A DNA stretch of 52,105 nucleotides, from contig NZ_AEJF01000079.1 of assembly GCF_001028175.1 (NCBI RefSeq), positions 1 to 52,105 of the forward strand, read 5' to 3'. The position numbers and the translations under genes were made by a program. Shown piece by piece: positions 43,568 to 51,979 of the stretch; position 1 is the first letter of the stretch; every line of letters starts with the position of its first letter. Under the pieces are notes generated by a model. It did not search any database and had not been told where the DNA came from. It saw only the letters and a list, made by a program, of their open reading frames with translations. The stretch comes from Caballeronia mineralivorans PML1(12). Lineage in GTDB: Bacteria > Pseudomonadota > Gammaproteobacteria > Burkholderiales > Burkholderiaceae.

Positions 43568-44263
43568 ATGACGATGCAAGCAACTCAACTCGAAGCGACA
43601 CCGGGTCGATTGGCACAACCCCGGGAAGTGAGCACGAAATCGCGCTCTCGTCGCGCGACGTTCCTCAAGTGGCTGCGCAAGATACACAGTTGGGTCGGAT
43701 TGTGGGGGGCGGTGCTGGGTTTATTGTTCGGCGTGACCGGCATCCTCCAGAACCATCGCGCGACCATGAAGATTCGCGTCGGCGGTCCGGTCGTATCGAC
43801 TGTGCATGTTGCGCTTCCCGACCCCGCCCCCAAGTCGCCGAAGGAGCTTGCGGCCTATCTGCGGACCGAGCTGAAACTGGATCGCGCCGCAGAGCGGACC
43901 ACGCGTGAACCTGCCAAGCCGGTGACGTGGGGAGATCAGTCGGTGATTCAGCCGGAACATTGGGAAATCCGTTTTATCGCGCCGGACTATCTCGTCAGCG
44001 CCGACTTCTGGAAAGGCGGGAATTCCGTGAGCGTCGAACGCCGCGATCAAGGTTTGATGAACACGCTCGAAGGTTTGCATCGCGCTAGCGGCGCGCGCGT
44101 GGGGTGGATCTTGCTCGCGGATTCGTTCGCGGGAAGCATGATCCTGCTGTCTCTCACTGGCGTGGTGTTATGGACGGGATTGAATCGCCGCAGGACCGTG
44201 GGTGCTTCCATTCTTATCGTTTCGCTGATGGCTGCCGTCGTGCTCGCGGCACAGTCGCTCTGA
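43568..44263 (+). CDS. PepSY-type membrane protein
   Basis: A 231-residue inner-membrane protein with a short basic N-terminal tail, a TM helix after KWLRKIHSWVGLWGAVLGLL, a periplasmic region rich in Pro and charged residues (about 75-175), and two C-terminal helices (GSMILLSLTGVVLWTGL and ASILIVSLMAAVVLAAQSL). HSWVGLWGAVLGLLFGVTGI is characteristic of PepSY-associated TM proteins. Genes like this follow TonB siderophore receptors and are proposed to help reduce ferric siderophores. It starts 61 bp after the receptor and should share its promoter. Confidence 0.92.
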   Translation: MTMQATQLEATPGRLAQPREVSTKSRSRRATFLKWLRKIHSWVGLWGAVLGLLFGVTGILQNHRATMKIRVGGPVVSTVHVALPDPAPKSPKELAAYLRTELKLDRAAERTTREPAKPVTWGDQSVIQPEHWEIRFIAPDYLVSADFWKGGNSVSVERRDQGLMNTLEGLHRASGARVGWILLADSFAGSMILLSLTGVVLWTGLNRRRTVGASILIVSLMAAVVLAAQSL

Positions 44264-44319
44264 AGCGTGCAACGCTTGAGAGACTTGAAAGACTTGAGGC
44301 GTGTCGCGGTATTTTCGTT

Positions 44320-44357
44320 TGTCCTGCACCGGCAAGAAGGTTTGCCGGTGCAGGACA
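44320..44357. terminator. Perfect hairpin between convergent genes
   Basis: GTCCTGCACCGGCAA (44321-44335) pairs exactly with TTGCCGGTGCAGGAC (44342-44356) across a six-base loop, with one more T-A pair at the base. No T-run on either side. It separates the PepSY gene (plus) and the chemoreceptor gene (minus) and may terminate both. Confidence 0.6.
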
Positions 44358-44370
44358 GGTCTCTAGCTAG

Positions 44371-46104
44371 TTAAAACGCTTCCCAATCTGCGGCCCCGGC
44401 CAATGCAACCGGCTTCGACTTCTCGCCGGTCAGCGCCGGCCTTTTGAGCTGTGCGGGCACAACAGCGACGCTCGCCGCGACAGCCCGTTTCTTCGGCACG
44501 GCCAACACATGATGCACCGCTGCGCGCGCCGGTTTCACGCTCAACGGCGCCTTGACTGTTTCCAAACCGCCGTCATTCAATTGGAACACCGACACCGCCG
44601 CCTTCAACGCACCCGCCTGGTTCTCGAGCGATTGCGCTGCGGCCGCGGCTTCCTCCACGAGCGCCGCGTTTTGCTGGGTCACTTCATCCATTTGCGTGAT
44701 TGCTCGCGCGACTTGATCAATGCCGCTGCTCTGCTCTTCGGAGGCCGCCGCGATCTCGCCCATGATGTCGGTCACGCGCTGCACCGCGCCGATGATCTCC
44801 GACATCGTGCGGCCCGCGTCGCCCACCAGCGTCGTGCCGGTCTGGACGCGTGCGACTGAAGTATTGATCAGGTCCTTGATCTCCTTCGCTGCCGCCGACG
44901 AGCGTTGCGCAAGGCTGCGAACCTCTGCGGCCACGACCGCAAAACCACGCCCTTGTTCGCCGGCACGCGCCGCTTCAACCGCTGCGTTCAGCGCGAGAAT
45001 ATTGGTCTGGAACGCAATGCCTTCGATGATCGTGATGATGTCGGCGATCTTCGTCGAACTCTGGTTGATATCGCCCATGGTAACGACCACTTGCGAGACG
45101 ACCGAGCTGCCCTTGTTCGCGATGTCCGATGCGTTGGCAGCCAGCGAGCTTGCCTGACGCGCGTTCTCCGCGTTCTGTTTCACGGTACCGGTCAGTTCGT
45201 CCATGCTCGACGCCGTTTCCTGCAGCGCTGAAGCTTGTTCTTCCGTGCGCGATGACAAATCGATATTGCCCGCCGCGATCTGCTTGGTCGCCGATGCAAT
45301 GGATTCGCTGCCCGAACGCACCGTGCGCACCGTGCTGACAAGGCTTGCCTGCATCTTCGCCAGGCCTGCGAGCAGCTGGCCCATCTCGTCGCGCGACGTG
45401 ACGATCAACTCGCGGCGAAGATCGCCGGCGGCGATTGCATCGAACTGCGCGAGCGCTTCATCGAGCGGACGTCCGATCGAACGACGCAGCGAGAACCACG
45501 AGAAAATAGCGGCCACGAGGCCGACCAGAATAGAAGCAATGCTGATAATGCGGAACTGGCCGAAGGTTTCCTGCGAGCTGTCATAGTCGCTCTTGGCAGA
45601 ATCGAATTGATACTTGCGAAGCGCTTCGCCAAACCCGGCCAACTCGTTGAATGCAACCTGCATGGCTTCCGCGGAAGCGACGATTTTATCCGCGTCGTTC
45701 GCCCTGATATTGGCATAACCGTCGTCCATCAGCTTCTGGAGTTCGAGACGCTTGGCTTGAAAGGACTCAGCCAGCCTGTGTTCGTCCGGACCCTGGGGCA
45801 ACGCGGCGTAGGTCGCCCACTCCTTGTCGGCGCGAGTACGCATCAAGGCGCCCCGTCCAATAGCGGTTTCCGCACCGGGTTTGCCGACGAGCAAGGCCGC
45901 ACGATCGAAGCTGAGCCGCTCCCGGGCGGTGAACATTTCCGCGTTGCCAGCCGCGACCGCGCCAGGCATCTGGTCCGTGAAGAGGCCCCGAGTCGTGTCG
46001 TTGCCGCGGCTCATTCCCCAGAGCCCCAGTCCGCCGACCACGATGAGCAATAGACCCAGAAGTGCCATGGCGACGCCAAGGCGGCCTTTAATCGTCGAAA
46101 ACAT
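44371..46104 (-). CDS. Methyl-accepting chemotaxis protein
   Basis: A 577-residue chemoreceptor with TM1 (VAMALLGLLLIVVGGLGLWG), a periplasmic four-helix-type sensor (about 33-190), TM2 (ISIASILVGLVAAIFSWFSL), HAMP (RRSIGRPLDEALAQFDAIAA) and the standard signalling tip EGIAFQTNILALNAAVEAAR. It ends with AGAADWEAF; the last five residues resemble the NWETF-type CheR/CheB tether, which the other chemoreceptor here lacks. An Ala/Lys-rich linker of about 60 residues joins tip and tether. The ATG at 46104 is chosen for the membrane-entry sequence. Ligand unknown. Confidence 0.95.
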   Translation of the reverse strand: MFSTIKGRLGVAMALLGLLLIVVGGLGLWGMSRGNDTTRGLFTDQMPGAVAAGNAEMFTARERLSFDRAALLVGKPGAETAIGRGALMRTRADKEWATYAALPQGPDEHRLAESFQAKRLELQKLMDDGYANIRANDADKIVASAEAMQVAFNELAGFGEALRKYQFDSAKSDYDSSQETFGQFRIISIASILVGLVAAIFSWFSLRRSIGRPLDEALAQFDAIAAGDLRRELIVTSRDEMGQLLAGLAKMQASLVSTVRTVRSGSESIASATKQIAAGNIDLSSRTEEQASALQETASSMDELTGTVKQNAENARQASSLAANASDIANKGSSVVSQVVVTMGDINQSSTKIADIITIIEGIAFQTNILALNAAVEAARAGEQGRGFAVVAAEVRSLAQRSSAAAKEIKDLINTSVARVQTGTTLVGDAGRTMSEIIGAVQRVTDIMGEIAAASEEQSSGIDQVARAITQMDEVTQQNAALVEEAAAAAQSLENQAGALKAAVSVFQLNDGGLETVKAPLSVKPARAAVHHVLAVPKKRAVAASVAVVPAQLKRPALTGEKSKPVALAGAADWEAF

Positions 46105-46324
46105 GTCGTCTCTCTCTAGTCTCTTGTCTCGCATCGAATCCCAAGCGGTGGCGTGCGTCGATACTTGCGAACGCGACCGGAGCCGACAGCATTCTTCGAC
46201 CCATACCCTTTAACGGCAAACGCTGGCGCCACTTGAGCAAATGCTTTAAATCGATTCAGCTATCATTTCAACAATCTGTGACGCGTGGCAACCTCCCTTT
46301 TAACAGCCATGGAGACTAGAAAGC

Positions 46325-46693
46325 ATGGACATCACGATTTACCATAACCCCGCTTGCGGCACGTCACGCAATACCCTGGCGCTGATTCGCAATGCGGGCA
46401 TTGAACCGGAAGTGATCGAATACCTCAAGACGCCGCCGAGCCGCACAACGCTCTCCAGGCTGATCAAGGACGCTGGACTGAGCGTCCGGGAAGCGCTTCG
46501 CGAGAAAGAGAAACTGTTCGCGGAACTCGGTCTCGCCGATGCTTCGCTGACGGACGAACAGTTACTGGACGCCATGCTGGCGCACCCCATTCTCATCAAT
46601 CGCCCGTTCGTGGTGACTCCGGCAGGCACGCGTTTGTGCCGGCCGTCCGAACTGCTACTGGAAATCCTTCCTGCGCCGCAAGCTCGTGCGTGA
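46325..46693 (+). CDS. arsC: ArsC-family arsenate reductase (glutaredoxin type)
   Basis: A 122-residue protein almost filling the family length. The active-site segment IYHNPACGTSRNTLALIRNA near residue 12 has the catalytic Cys, and HPILINRPFVVTPAGTRLCR contains the substrate-binding Arg residues of glutaredoxin-coupled ArsC. It should reduce arsenate with glutathione and glutaredoxin. No arsR, arsB/acr3 or arsH is next to it, so it is a stand-alone copy and could have a wider redox role. GGAG lies upstream of the ATG. Confidence 0.93.
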   Translation: MDITIYHNPACGTSRNTLALIRNAGIEPEVIEYLKTPPSRTTLSRLIKDAGLSVREALREKEKLFAELGLADASLTDEQLLDAMLAHPILINRPFVVTPAGTRLCRPSELLLEILPAPQARA

Positions 46694-46840
46694 TCGTTCG
46701 TCCTACCTGACTGACCGTTATAGCGAACGCAAGGAAGTGTCGCCGGTGGCGGCCGCATAGCTCGCATGAGCCGCGGTTCGAGAATATTGAAAATACATGG
46801 CGGCCGCGCCGGCCGCCCATAAAAACCGATGGAGACAGGA

Positions 46841-48052
46841 ATGAACAAGATACTCGCCCGGCGCTCCGCGTGCGGCCTCGTTGCGGCAGCGATTCTGAGC
46901 TTCACCGCGAGCGCGGTGCATGCGGCGGCCGACTCGGTCAAGCTCGGCTTCATTACAGACCTTTCGGGGCTCTATTCCGACTCGGATGGGCAAGGAGGTC
47001 TCGAAGCCATTCGCATGGCGATCGACGACTTCCAGGGCAAGGTGAACGGCAAGCCCATCGAACTGTTGTATGGCGATCACCAGAACAAGGCGGACATTGC
47101 GGCATCGAAGGCGCGCGAGTGGATCGACCGTGGTGGCGTCGACGCGATCATCGGCGGCACGAATTCAGCCACGGCTCTCGCGACCAACCAGATCGCCGCT
47201 GAAAAGAAGATTCCGTACATCAACGTTGGGGCGGGCGTCGATGCGCTGACCAACGAGCAATGCACGCCCTACACGGTCCATTACGCTTACGATACCGTCG
47301 CGCTCGCCAATGGCACCGGGCTGACCGTGACGAAGCAAGGCGGCAAGACGTGGTACTTCCTCACAGCCGACTACGCGTTCGGCAAGGCGCTGGAAAAGAA
47401 CACGTCGGATGTGGTGAAGGCGAATGGCGGGCAAGTGCTCGGCGCAGTGCGGCACCCGTTATCGGCGTCGGATTTTTCGTCGTTCCTGTTGCAGGCGCAA
47501 GCCTCGAAGGCACAGGTTTTGGGTCTTGCAAACGCGGGCGGCGACACCATCAACTCGATCAAGGCCGCGAGGGAGTTCGGCCTGACCAAGTCGATGAAAA
47601 TTGCCGCGCTGCTGATTTTTCTCACTGACATCCATAGCATCGGACTCGAAACCGCGCAGGGTCTTCTGGCCACGGATAGCTGGTACTGGAACAAGAACGC
47701 CGAGACGCGCAAATGGGCCGAGCGTTACTTCGCCAAGATGAAGAAGATGCCGACCAGTTTGCAGGCTGCGGACTATTCTGCCGCGACCACGTATCTGAAG
47801 GCGGTGCAGGCGGCTGGATCGACCGACAGCACGAAGGTGATGGAGCAACTGCACAAGATGAAGATCGACGATATGTACGCCAAGGGATATATCCGGCCCG
47901 ACGGCACCATGATCCACGACATGTATCTGATGCAGGTGAAGAAACCGTCGGAGTCGAAGGAGCCGTGGGACTTCTACACGATCACAGCGACCATTCCCGG
48001 CGAGCAGGCGTTCGGGTCAAAGGCTGTGTCGCGGTGCGCGTTGTGGAAGTGA
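46841..48052 (+). CDS. Branched-chain-type ABC transporter substrate-binding protein
   Basis: A 403-residue periplasmic binding protein. The signal peptide ends ...SAVHAAA, and the mature part starts VKLGFITDLSGLYSDSDGQG, the Leu/Ile/Val-binding (Peripla_BP_6) pattern. GKPIELLYGDHQNKADIAAS, VDAIIGGTNSATALATNQIA and TWYFLTADYAFGKALEKNTS are conserved landmarks. GGAGACAGG precedes the ATG. No permease or ATPase gene is adjacent, so it is an orphan that must use components encoded elsewhere. Ligands of this group include amino acids, amides and aromatic acids; none can be picked here. Confidence 0.93.
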   Translation: MNKILARRSACGLVAAAILSFTASAVHAAADSVKLGFITDLSGLYSDSDGQGGLEAIRMAIDDFQGKVNGKPIELLYGDHQNKADIAASKAREWIDRGGVDAIIGGTNSATALATNQIAAEKKIPYINVGAGVDALTNEQCTPYTVHYAYDTVALANGTGLTVTKQGGKTWYFLTADYAFGKALEKNTSDVVKANGGQVLGAVRHPLSASDFSSFLLQAQASKAQVLGLANAGGDTINSIKAAREFGLTKSMKIAALLIFLTDIHSIGLETAQGLLATDSWYWNKNAETRKWAERYFAKMKKMPTSLQAADYSAATTYLKAVQAAGSTDSTKVMEQLHKMKIDDMYAKGYIRPDGTMIHDMYLMQVKKPSESKEPWDFYTITATIPGEQAFGSKAVSRCALWK

Positions 48053-48129
48053 ACATCGCTTCGAGGCAAAACTCCTAAAGCTGTGGCCGTTGCGTGCGGA
48101 TTCGAGCGGGCTCTCGCCATGTTGCCGTG

Positions 48130-49053
48130 CTAATGCTGGCCTACATCGACTTGATTGTTAAGCGGCTCGCCACGCAGCAAACGCCGTACATTCTGGGCGA
48201 CCTGCAAGCCAATGGTTTCGAGGCTTGAAATTGCCGCCATATGCGGCGTGACGATGAGCTTGGGGTGGCGCCAAAGCGGATCATCGGCCGGTAGCGGTTC
48301 GTTGGGAAAAACATCGATGATCGCACCGCCCATGTGCCCGCCGGACAACGCCGCGAGCAAGGCATCCATCACCAGATGTTCGCCCCGGCCAACGTGAATC
48401 AGTTTCGCGCCCGGCCGCAATTGCCCGAGCACATCCGCGTTCAACAAGCCGCGTGTTTCAGTGGTCAGCGGCAACAGACACACGAGGATATCAACGCCCG
48501 AGAGGAACGCAGGCAATGCGTCCCGACCGCTGAAGGTATGTATACCCGCCAGCACCTTGACACTGCGCGCCCAGCCCCTCACCGTGAAACCTGCGTGCAG
48601 CAGATCGTCGGCAACCCGCGCGCCGATTTCACCCAAACCCATCACGCCGATCGCGCAATCGCTTGCCCGCTTTTGATCCGGCACCTGCCACAGTCCATTG
48701 CGCTGGTTCGCCAGCACCTGATCGAATTGTCGATGAAAATGCAACGCGCCCCACATGACAAACTCGCTCATGGCACGCGCTTGATACGGGTCGACTACAC
48801 GGCACAACGGCACAGCAGGGAAATGAGGATCGCGCAAGATGTTGTCGACGCCGGCAGCAATGCCATGGACCAGCCGGAGATTGGGCAACGTGCGCAACGC
48901 ACCCGCCGGTGGATTCCAGCATACGGCGACTTGGGCATCGTCGGCCTCGGGCGCACCGAAATGATGGACCTGCAGTTCAGGCGCCGCAGCGAGAATCGCC
49001 GGCCCTAGCGGAGACATGTCGTAGTCGCTGCTTATAAGAACGAGCTTGGTCAT
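48130..49053 (-). CDS. D-2-hydroxyacid dehydrogenase (glyoxylate/hydroxypyruvate-reductase-like)
   Basis: A 307-residue NAD(P)-dependent 2-hydroxyacid dehydrogenase of the GhrA type. The Rossmann motif is IGVMGLGEIGARVADDLLHA, with RGWARS after it; VCLLPLTTETRGLLNADVLG and HVGRGEHLV follow, with the catalytic Arg in the LIHVGRG area, and HPKLIVTPHMAAISS carries the His. It reduces glyoxylate, hydroxypyruvate or similar 2-oxoacids. It begins 51 bp after the end of the class II aldolase gene on the same strand; the aldolase, guanidinobutyrase and this gene may form one operon. Confidence 0.92.
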   Translation of the reverse strand: MTKLVLISSDYDMSPLGPAILAAAPELQVHHFGAPEADDAQVAVCWNPPAGALRTLPNLRLVHGIAAGVDNILRDPHFPAVPLCRVVDPYQARAMSEFVMWGALHFHRQFDQVLANQRNGLWQVPDQKRASDCAIGVMGLGEIGARVADDLLHAGFTVRGWARSVKVLAGIHTFSGRDALPAFLSGVDILVCLLPLTTETRGLLNADVLGQLRPGAKLIHVGRGEHLVMDALLAALSGGHMGGAIIDVFPNEPLPADDPLWRHPKLIVTPHMAAISSLETIGLQVAQNVRRLLRGEPLNNQVDVGQH

Positions 49054-49104
49054 CGGTGGATTGAGATCGATGGGACATGTCAGGGCACAACGCCACGCAG
49101 CAGG

Positions 49105-49875
49105 TCACAACCGGTAGTCGGGACGGTTGTCGGCTATCAGGCGCAGTGCTGCTTGCCATGCCAGTTCTATGATGGCGTCCGCGCCCTCGGATTCGAACTG
49201 CCGCGCGGTAAGTTCGCGGACATGAGCCGGCGGTATCCGCAGTTGCGCGCCTCCGGCCAGCGCCTGCACCTGCGCCTGGCAAGCACGCTCGAGAAAGTAG
49301 ATCTCGTGAAACGCATGCGCGGCGGTCGCACCGCCCGCGAGCAGACCGTGGTTGCGCAGGATCATCGCCTTGTGCGGGCCTAGATCGGCGACCAGGCGCT
49401 CACGCTCGCCCAGGTCGAGCGCAATGCCTTCATAGTCGTGGTAACCGAGCTTGCCGTAGAACTTCAGCGCATGCTGGCTGATAGGCAGCAGCCCTTGTTC
49501 TTGCGCCGACACACCGGTGCCAGCGGCCGTATGCGTATGCACGACAAACCCGAGGTCCTCGCGCGCCATGTGAACCGCCGAGTGGATGGTGAAACCAGCG
49601 GCGTTGACGGTGAAAAGCTCGGGCGTATCGCGTGCACGCTCGTCGATCACGTTGCCTTCGTAGTCGATCTTCACGAGGTCCGAGGCGCGCATCTCATGGA
49701 ACAGCACGCCGTACCGGTTGATCAGGAACGCCGGTTTGGGGCCGGGCAAACGCGCGGTAATGTGCGTGTCGATCATGTCCGTCATGCGGAAATGCGCGAT
49801 CAGCCGATACAGCGCCGCCAGATCCTCGCGGACCTTTTGCTCAGCGGCCGGGCTGGGCGTAATGGTGGTTTCCAT
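49105..49875 (-). CDS. Class II aldolase/adducin-domain protein
   Basis: A 256-residue protein. The zinc site is in LGFVVHTHTAAGTGVSAQEQ with the HxH pair, and a further His is in MILRNHGLLAGGATAAHAFH. RFRMTDMIDTHITARLPG and RYGVLFHEMRASDLVKID are the usual N-terminal landmarks. Class II aldolases of this kind split sugar phosphates or decarboxylate keto acids; closely similar Burkholderiales proteins lie beside oxidoreductases, and no substrate can be assigned. GGAGG lies upstream of the ATG. It lies between the guanidinobutyrase and hydroxyacid dehydrogenase genes on the same strand. Confidence 0.92.
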   Translation of the reverse strand: METTITPSPAAEQKVREDLAALYRLIAHFRMTDMIDTHITARLPGPKPAFLINRYGVLFHEMRASDLVKIDYEGNVIDERARDTPELFTVNAAGFTIHSAVHMAREDLGFVVHTHTAAGTGVSAQEQGLLPISQHALKFYGKLGYHDYEGIALDLGERERLVADLGPHKAMILRNHGLLAGGATAAHAFHEIYFLERACQAQVQALAGGAQLRIPPAHVRELTARQFESEGADAIIELAWQAALRLIADNRPDYRL

Positions 49876-49936
49876 AATGTGCTCCTTCCTCCTGATGACC
49901 CAGCTTGAGGCTGCCTTGGCGCACGCTCAGCGACAC

Positions 49937-50887
49937 TTAGCGACGCATCACACCCGGCAGCACGCACAGCATTTCATAAAGCAGGTTCGCACCCAGTAGC
50001 GAGGTGTTCCCGCTCGTGTCGTAGGGTGGCGATACTTCGACCAGATCGCATCCGATCAGATCCAGCCCATGACAACCGCGGATGATCTCGATACCTTGGA
50101 TTGTCGTCAGGCCGCCGATTTCCGGCGTGCCGGTACCCGGCGCCCATGCCGGATCAATGCCGTCGATATCGAAGCTCAAATACACCGGGCCGCCCTCCAC
50201 CTTGGCGCGAACTTCGGCCATCAGGGGATCGAGCGACTTGTGCCAGCACTCCTCCGCCTGCACGACGCGAAAGCCTTGCCGGCGGCTCCAGTTGAAGTCG
50301 TCGGCGGTATAACCCTGCGCGCGCAATCCGATTTGTACCACACGCTCGCAATCGAGCAGGCCCTCTTCCACCGCGCGCCTGAAGGTCGTACCGTGGGCGA
50401 TCTTCTCGCCGAACATGTGGTCGTTGACGTCGGCGTGAGCATCGACATGCACGAGGCCGATCTTGCCATGCTTGCGATGCAGCGCGCGCAGGATCGGCAG
50501 CGTGATGGTGTGATCGCCGCCGAGAGTCAGCGGCACGACGTCGTGCTCGAGGACCCGGTCATACGACTCTTCAATAATGCGGACCGCGTCCAGCAGATTG
50601 AAGGTATTGATGGCGACGTCGCCAATATCGGCTACTGAAAGCGAGTCGAACGGAGCGGCGCCGGTCGCCATGTTGTATGGCCGGATCATCACCGACTCGG
50701 CGCGGATCCCGCGCGGTCCGAAGCGCGTGCCCGCACGCAGCGACGCGCCAATATCCAGTGGTACGCCGATAAACGCGGCGTCCAGCCCGGCAGCGGAGGT
50801 GAGATGCGGCAAGCGCATCATTGTGGCGATGCCGCCGAAGCGCGGCATTTCATTACCGCCGAGCGGCTGATGAAAGATCTTTTCCAT
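49937..50887 (-). CDS. gbuA: Guanidinobutyrase (agmatinase/arginase family)
   Basis: A 316-residue manganese ureohydrolase that splits 4-guanidinobutyrate to GABA and urea. The two-metal site is complete: TLGGDHTITLPILRAL, GLVHVDAHADVNDHM and YLSFDIDGIDPAWAPGTGTP. The N terminus (QPLGGNEMPRFGGIATMMRL) and the stretch DIGDVAINTFNLLDAV closely match Pseudomonas GbuA as I remember it, rather than agmatinases, so guanidinobutyrate is the likely substrate; guanidinopropionate or agmatine remain possible. GAGGAAG precedes the ATG. It is divergent from a LysR gene, as in Pseudomonas gbuR-gbuA. Confidence 0.85.
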   Translation of the reverse strand: MEKIFHQPLGGNEMPRFGGIATMMRLPHLTSAAGLDAAFIGVPLDIGASLRAGTRFGPRGIRAESVMIRPYNMATGAAPFDSLSVADIGDVAINTFNLLDAVRIIEESYDRVLEHDVVPLTLGGDHTITLPILRALHRKHGKIGLVHVDAHADVNDHMFGEKIAHGTTFRRAVEEGLLDCERVVQIGLRAQGYTADDFNWSRRQGFRVVQAEECWHKSLDPLMAEVRAKVEGGPVYLSFDIDGIDPAWAPGTGTPEIGGLTTIQGIEIIRGCHGLDLIGCDLVEVSPPYDTSGNTSLLGANLLYEMLCVLPGVMRR

Positions 50888-50966
50888 GGCACTTCCTCAC
50901 ATTCATTCGTCGAACTGTCTGCATTGAATTCTGGCGGTCATCGACATACCGACAAAGTGCTGGTGC

Positions 50967-50989
50967 GAAATATTTAGTTCAGTTATTTC
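50967..50989. promoter_or_regulatory. Inverted repeat between gbuA and lysR
   Basis: GAAATA-N11-TATTTC, perfect 6-bp arms in an AT-rich stretch between the divergent gbuA (start 50887) and lysR (start 51077) genes. A candidate LysR site; the spacing is two bases longer than the classic T-N11-A. Confidence 0.5.
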
Positions 50990-51076
50990 TAAAGTATCGG
51001 CACGTCCGGGCCACGGAGCAACGCTTGGGCTCCGCCCTGCACCGGACGGTTTGCTTGCCGGCACTTACCGTATTCG

Positions 51077-51979
51077 ATGGAGTTTGATGTGGCTACTGTT
51101 TTGCCTGAAGCACGCTTGCTGCGCATTTTTACCTGCGTGATACGACACCAGGGTTTTGCCGCGGCGCAGCAGGAACTCAACCTGTCCACGTCGGCCATCA
51201 GCACTTACATGAGCCAGCTCGAATCGCTGGTGGGCGTTGTGCTGTGTCATCGCGGGCGCGGCGGCTTTAGTCTGACGCCAAAGGGCGAGGAGTTCCATCA
51301 GGAAGCGTTGCGGCTGCTTGGCGAGGTGGACGGTTTCGAGCGTTACGCTGCAGGGCTGCGCGGTGAATTGCGCGGCAGCATCAAGCTTGGCGTGCTGGAC
51401 TCGACCGTCAGCGATAAGGCGTTGCCGCTCTCGGAAATTATCGGCGCGTTTACTCGCGAGCATCCGGCGCTGCATCTGCATTTGCATGTGCAAAGCCCGT
51501 ATGAATTGCAGCTTAGCGTGCTGGGAAATCGCCTTGATCTGGCGATCGGTGCGTTTCAATTGCGCATGAACGGGCTGATCTACCATTCGCTTTATCGTGA
51601 GCAGCACTGGTTGTATTGCAGCGATAGCCACCCGCTCTTTAACGAGCGCCACATCCCGCAGGAAACGATCAGTCAGCAGCGGATGGTTGGGCGGGCGTAC
51701 TGGAGTCAGACTGAGCTCGCGCGCCATGGGTTCAAGCGTAGCGAGGCGACGGTGGACAGCATGGAGGGGCAACTGATCCTGATCTTGTCCGGTGCCTTTA
51801 TAGGCTTTTTGCCTGAGCATTACGCGCAGTCCTGGGTCGACAAGGGGCGGTTGCGTGTACTCGCGCCGGCAGGGTTCGGCTATCAGGCGCCGTTTGCCTT
51901 GATCGTCAGGCGGGGGCGTTCGAAGGAACCTTTGATCCAGAAATTTCGTGACACGTTGAAGGCGCATCTTGGGCGGTAA
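51077..51979 (+). CDS. LysR-family regulator, probably of gbuA
   Basis: A 300-residue LysR protein. The HTH (about residues 10-70) is VIRHQGFAAAQQELNLSTSA, then STYMSQLESLVGVVLCHRGR, with a wing GGFSLTPKGEEFHQEA. The effector domain begins GELRGSIKLGVLDSTV and ends with the C-terminal strands LRVLAPAGFGYQAPFALIVR. It has the unusual RGRGGFSLT wing found in the arginine/guanidino-compound subgroup. It is divergent from guanidinobutyrase, with an inverted repeat between, so it is likely the activator of gbuA and perhaps of the genes that follow it. Confidence 0.93.
   Translation: MEFDVATVLPEARLLRIFTCVIRHQGFAAAQQELNLSTSAISTYMSQLESLVGVVLCHRGRGGFSLTPKGEEFHQEALRLLGEVDGFERYAAGLRGELRGSIKLGVLDSTVSDKALPLSEIIGAFTREHPALHLHLHVQSPYELQLSVLGNRLDLAIGAFQLRMNGLIYHSLYREQHWLYCSDSHPLFNERHIPQETISQQRMVGRAYWSQTELARHGFKRSEATVDSMEGQLILILSGAFIGFLPEHYAQSWVDKGRLRVLAPAGFGYQAPFALIVRRGRSKEPLIQKFRDTLKAHLGR

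Noticed and set aside
46325..46693. Arsenic-resistance operon
   Set aside because: Only the arsC-like gene is present; arsR, efflux and arsH genes are missing.
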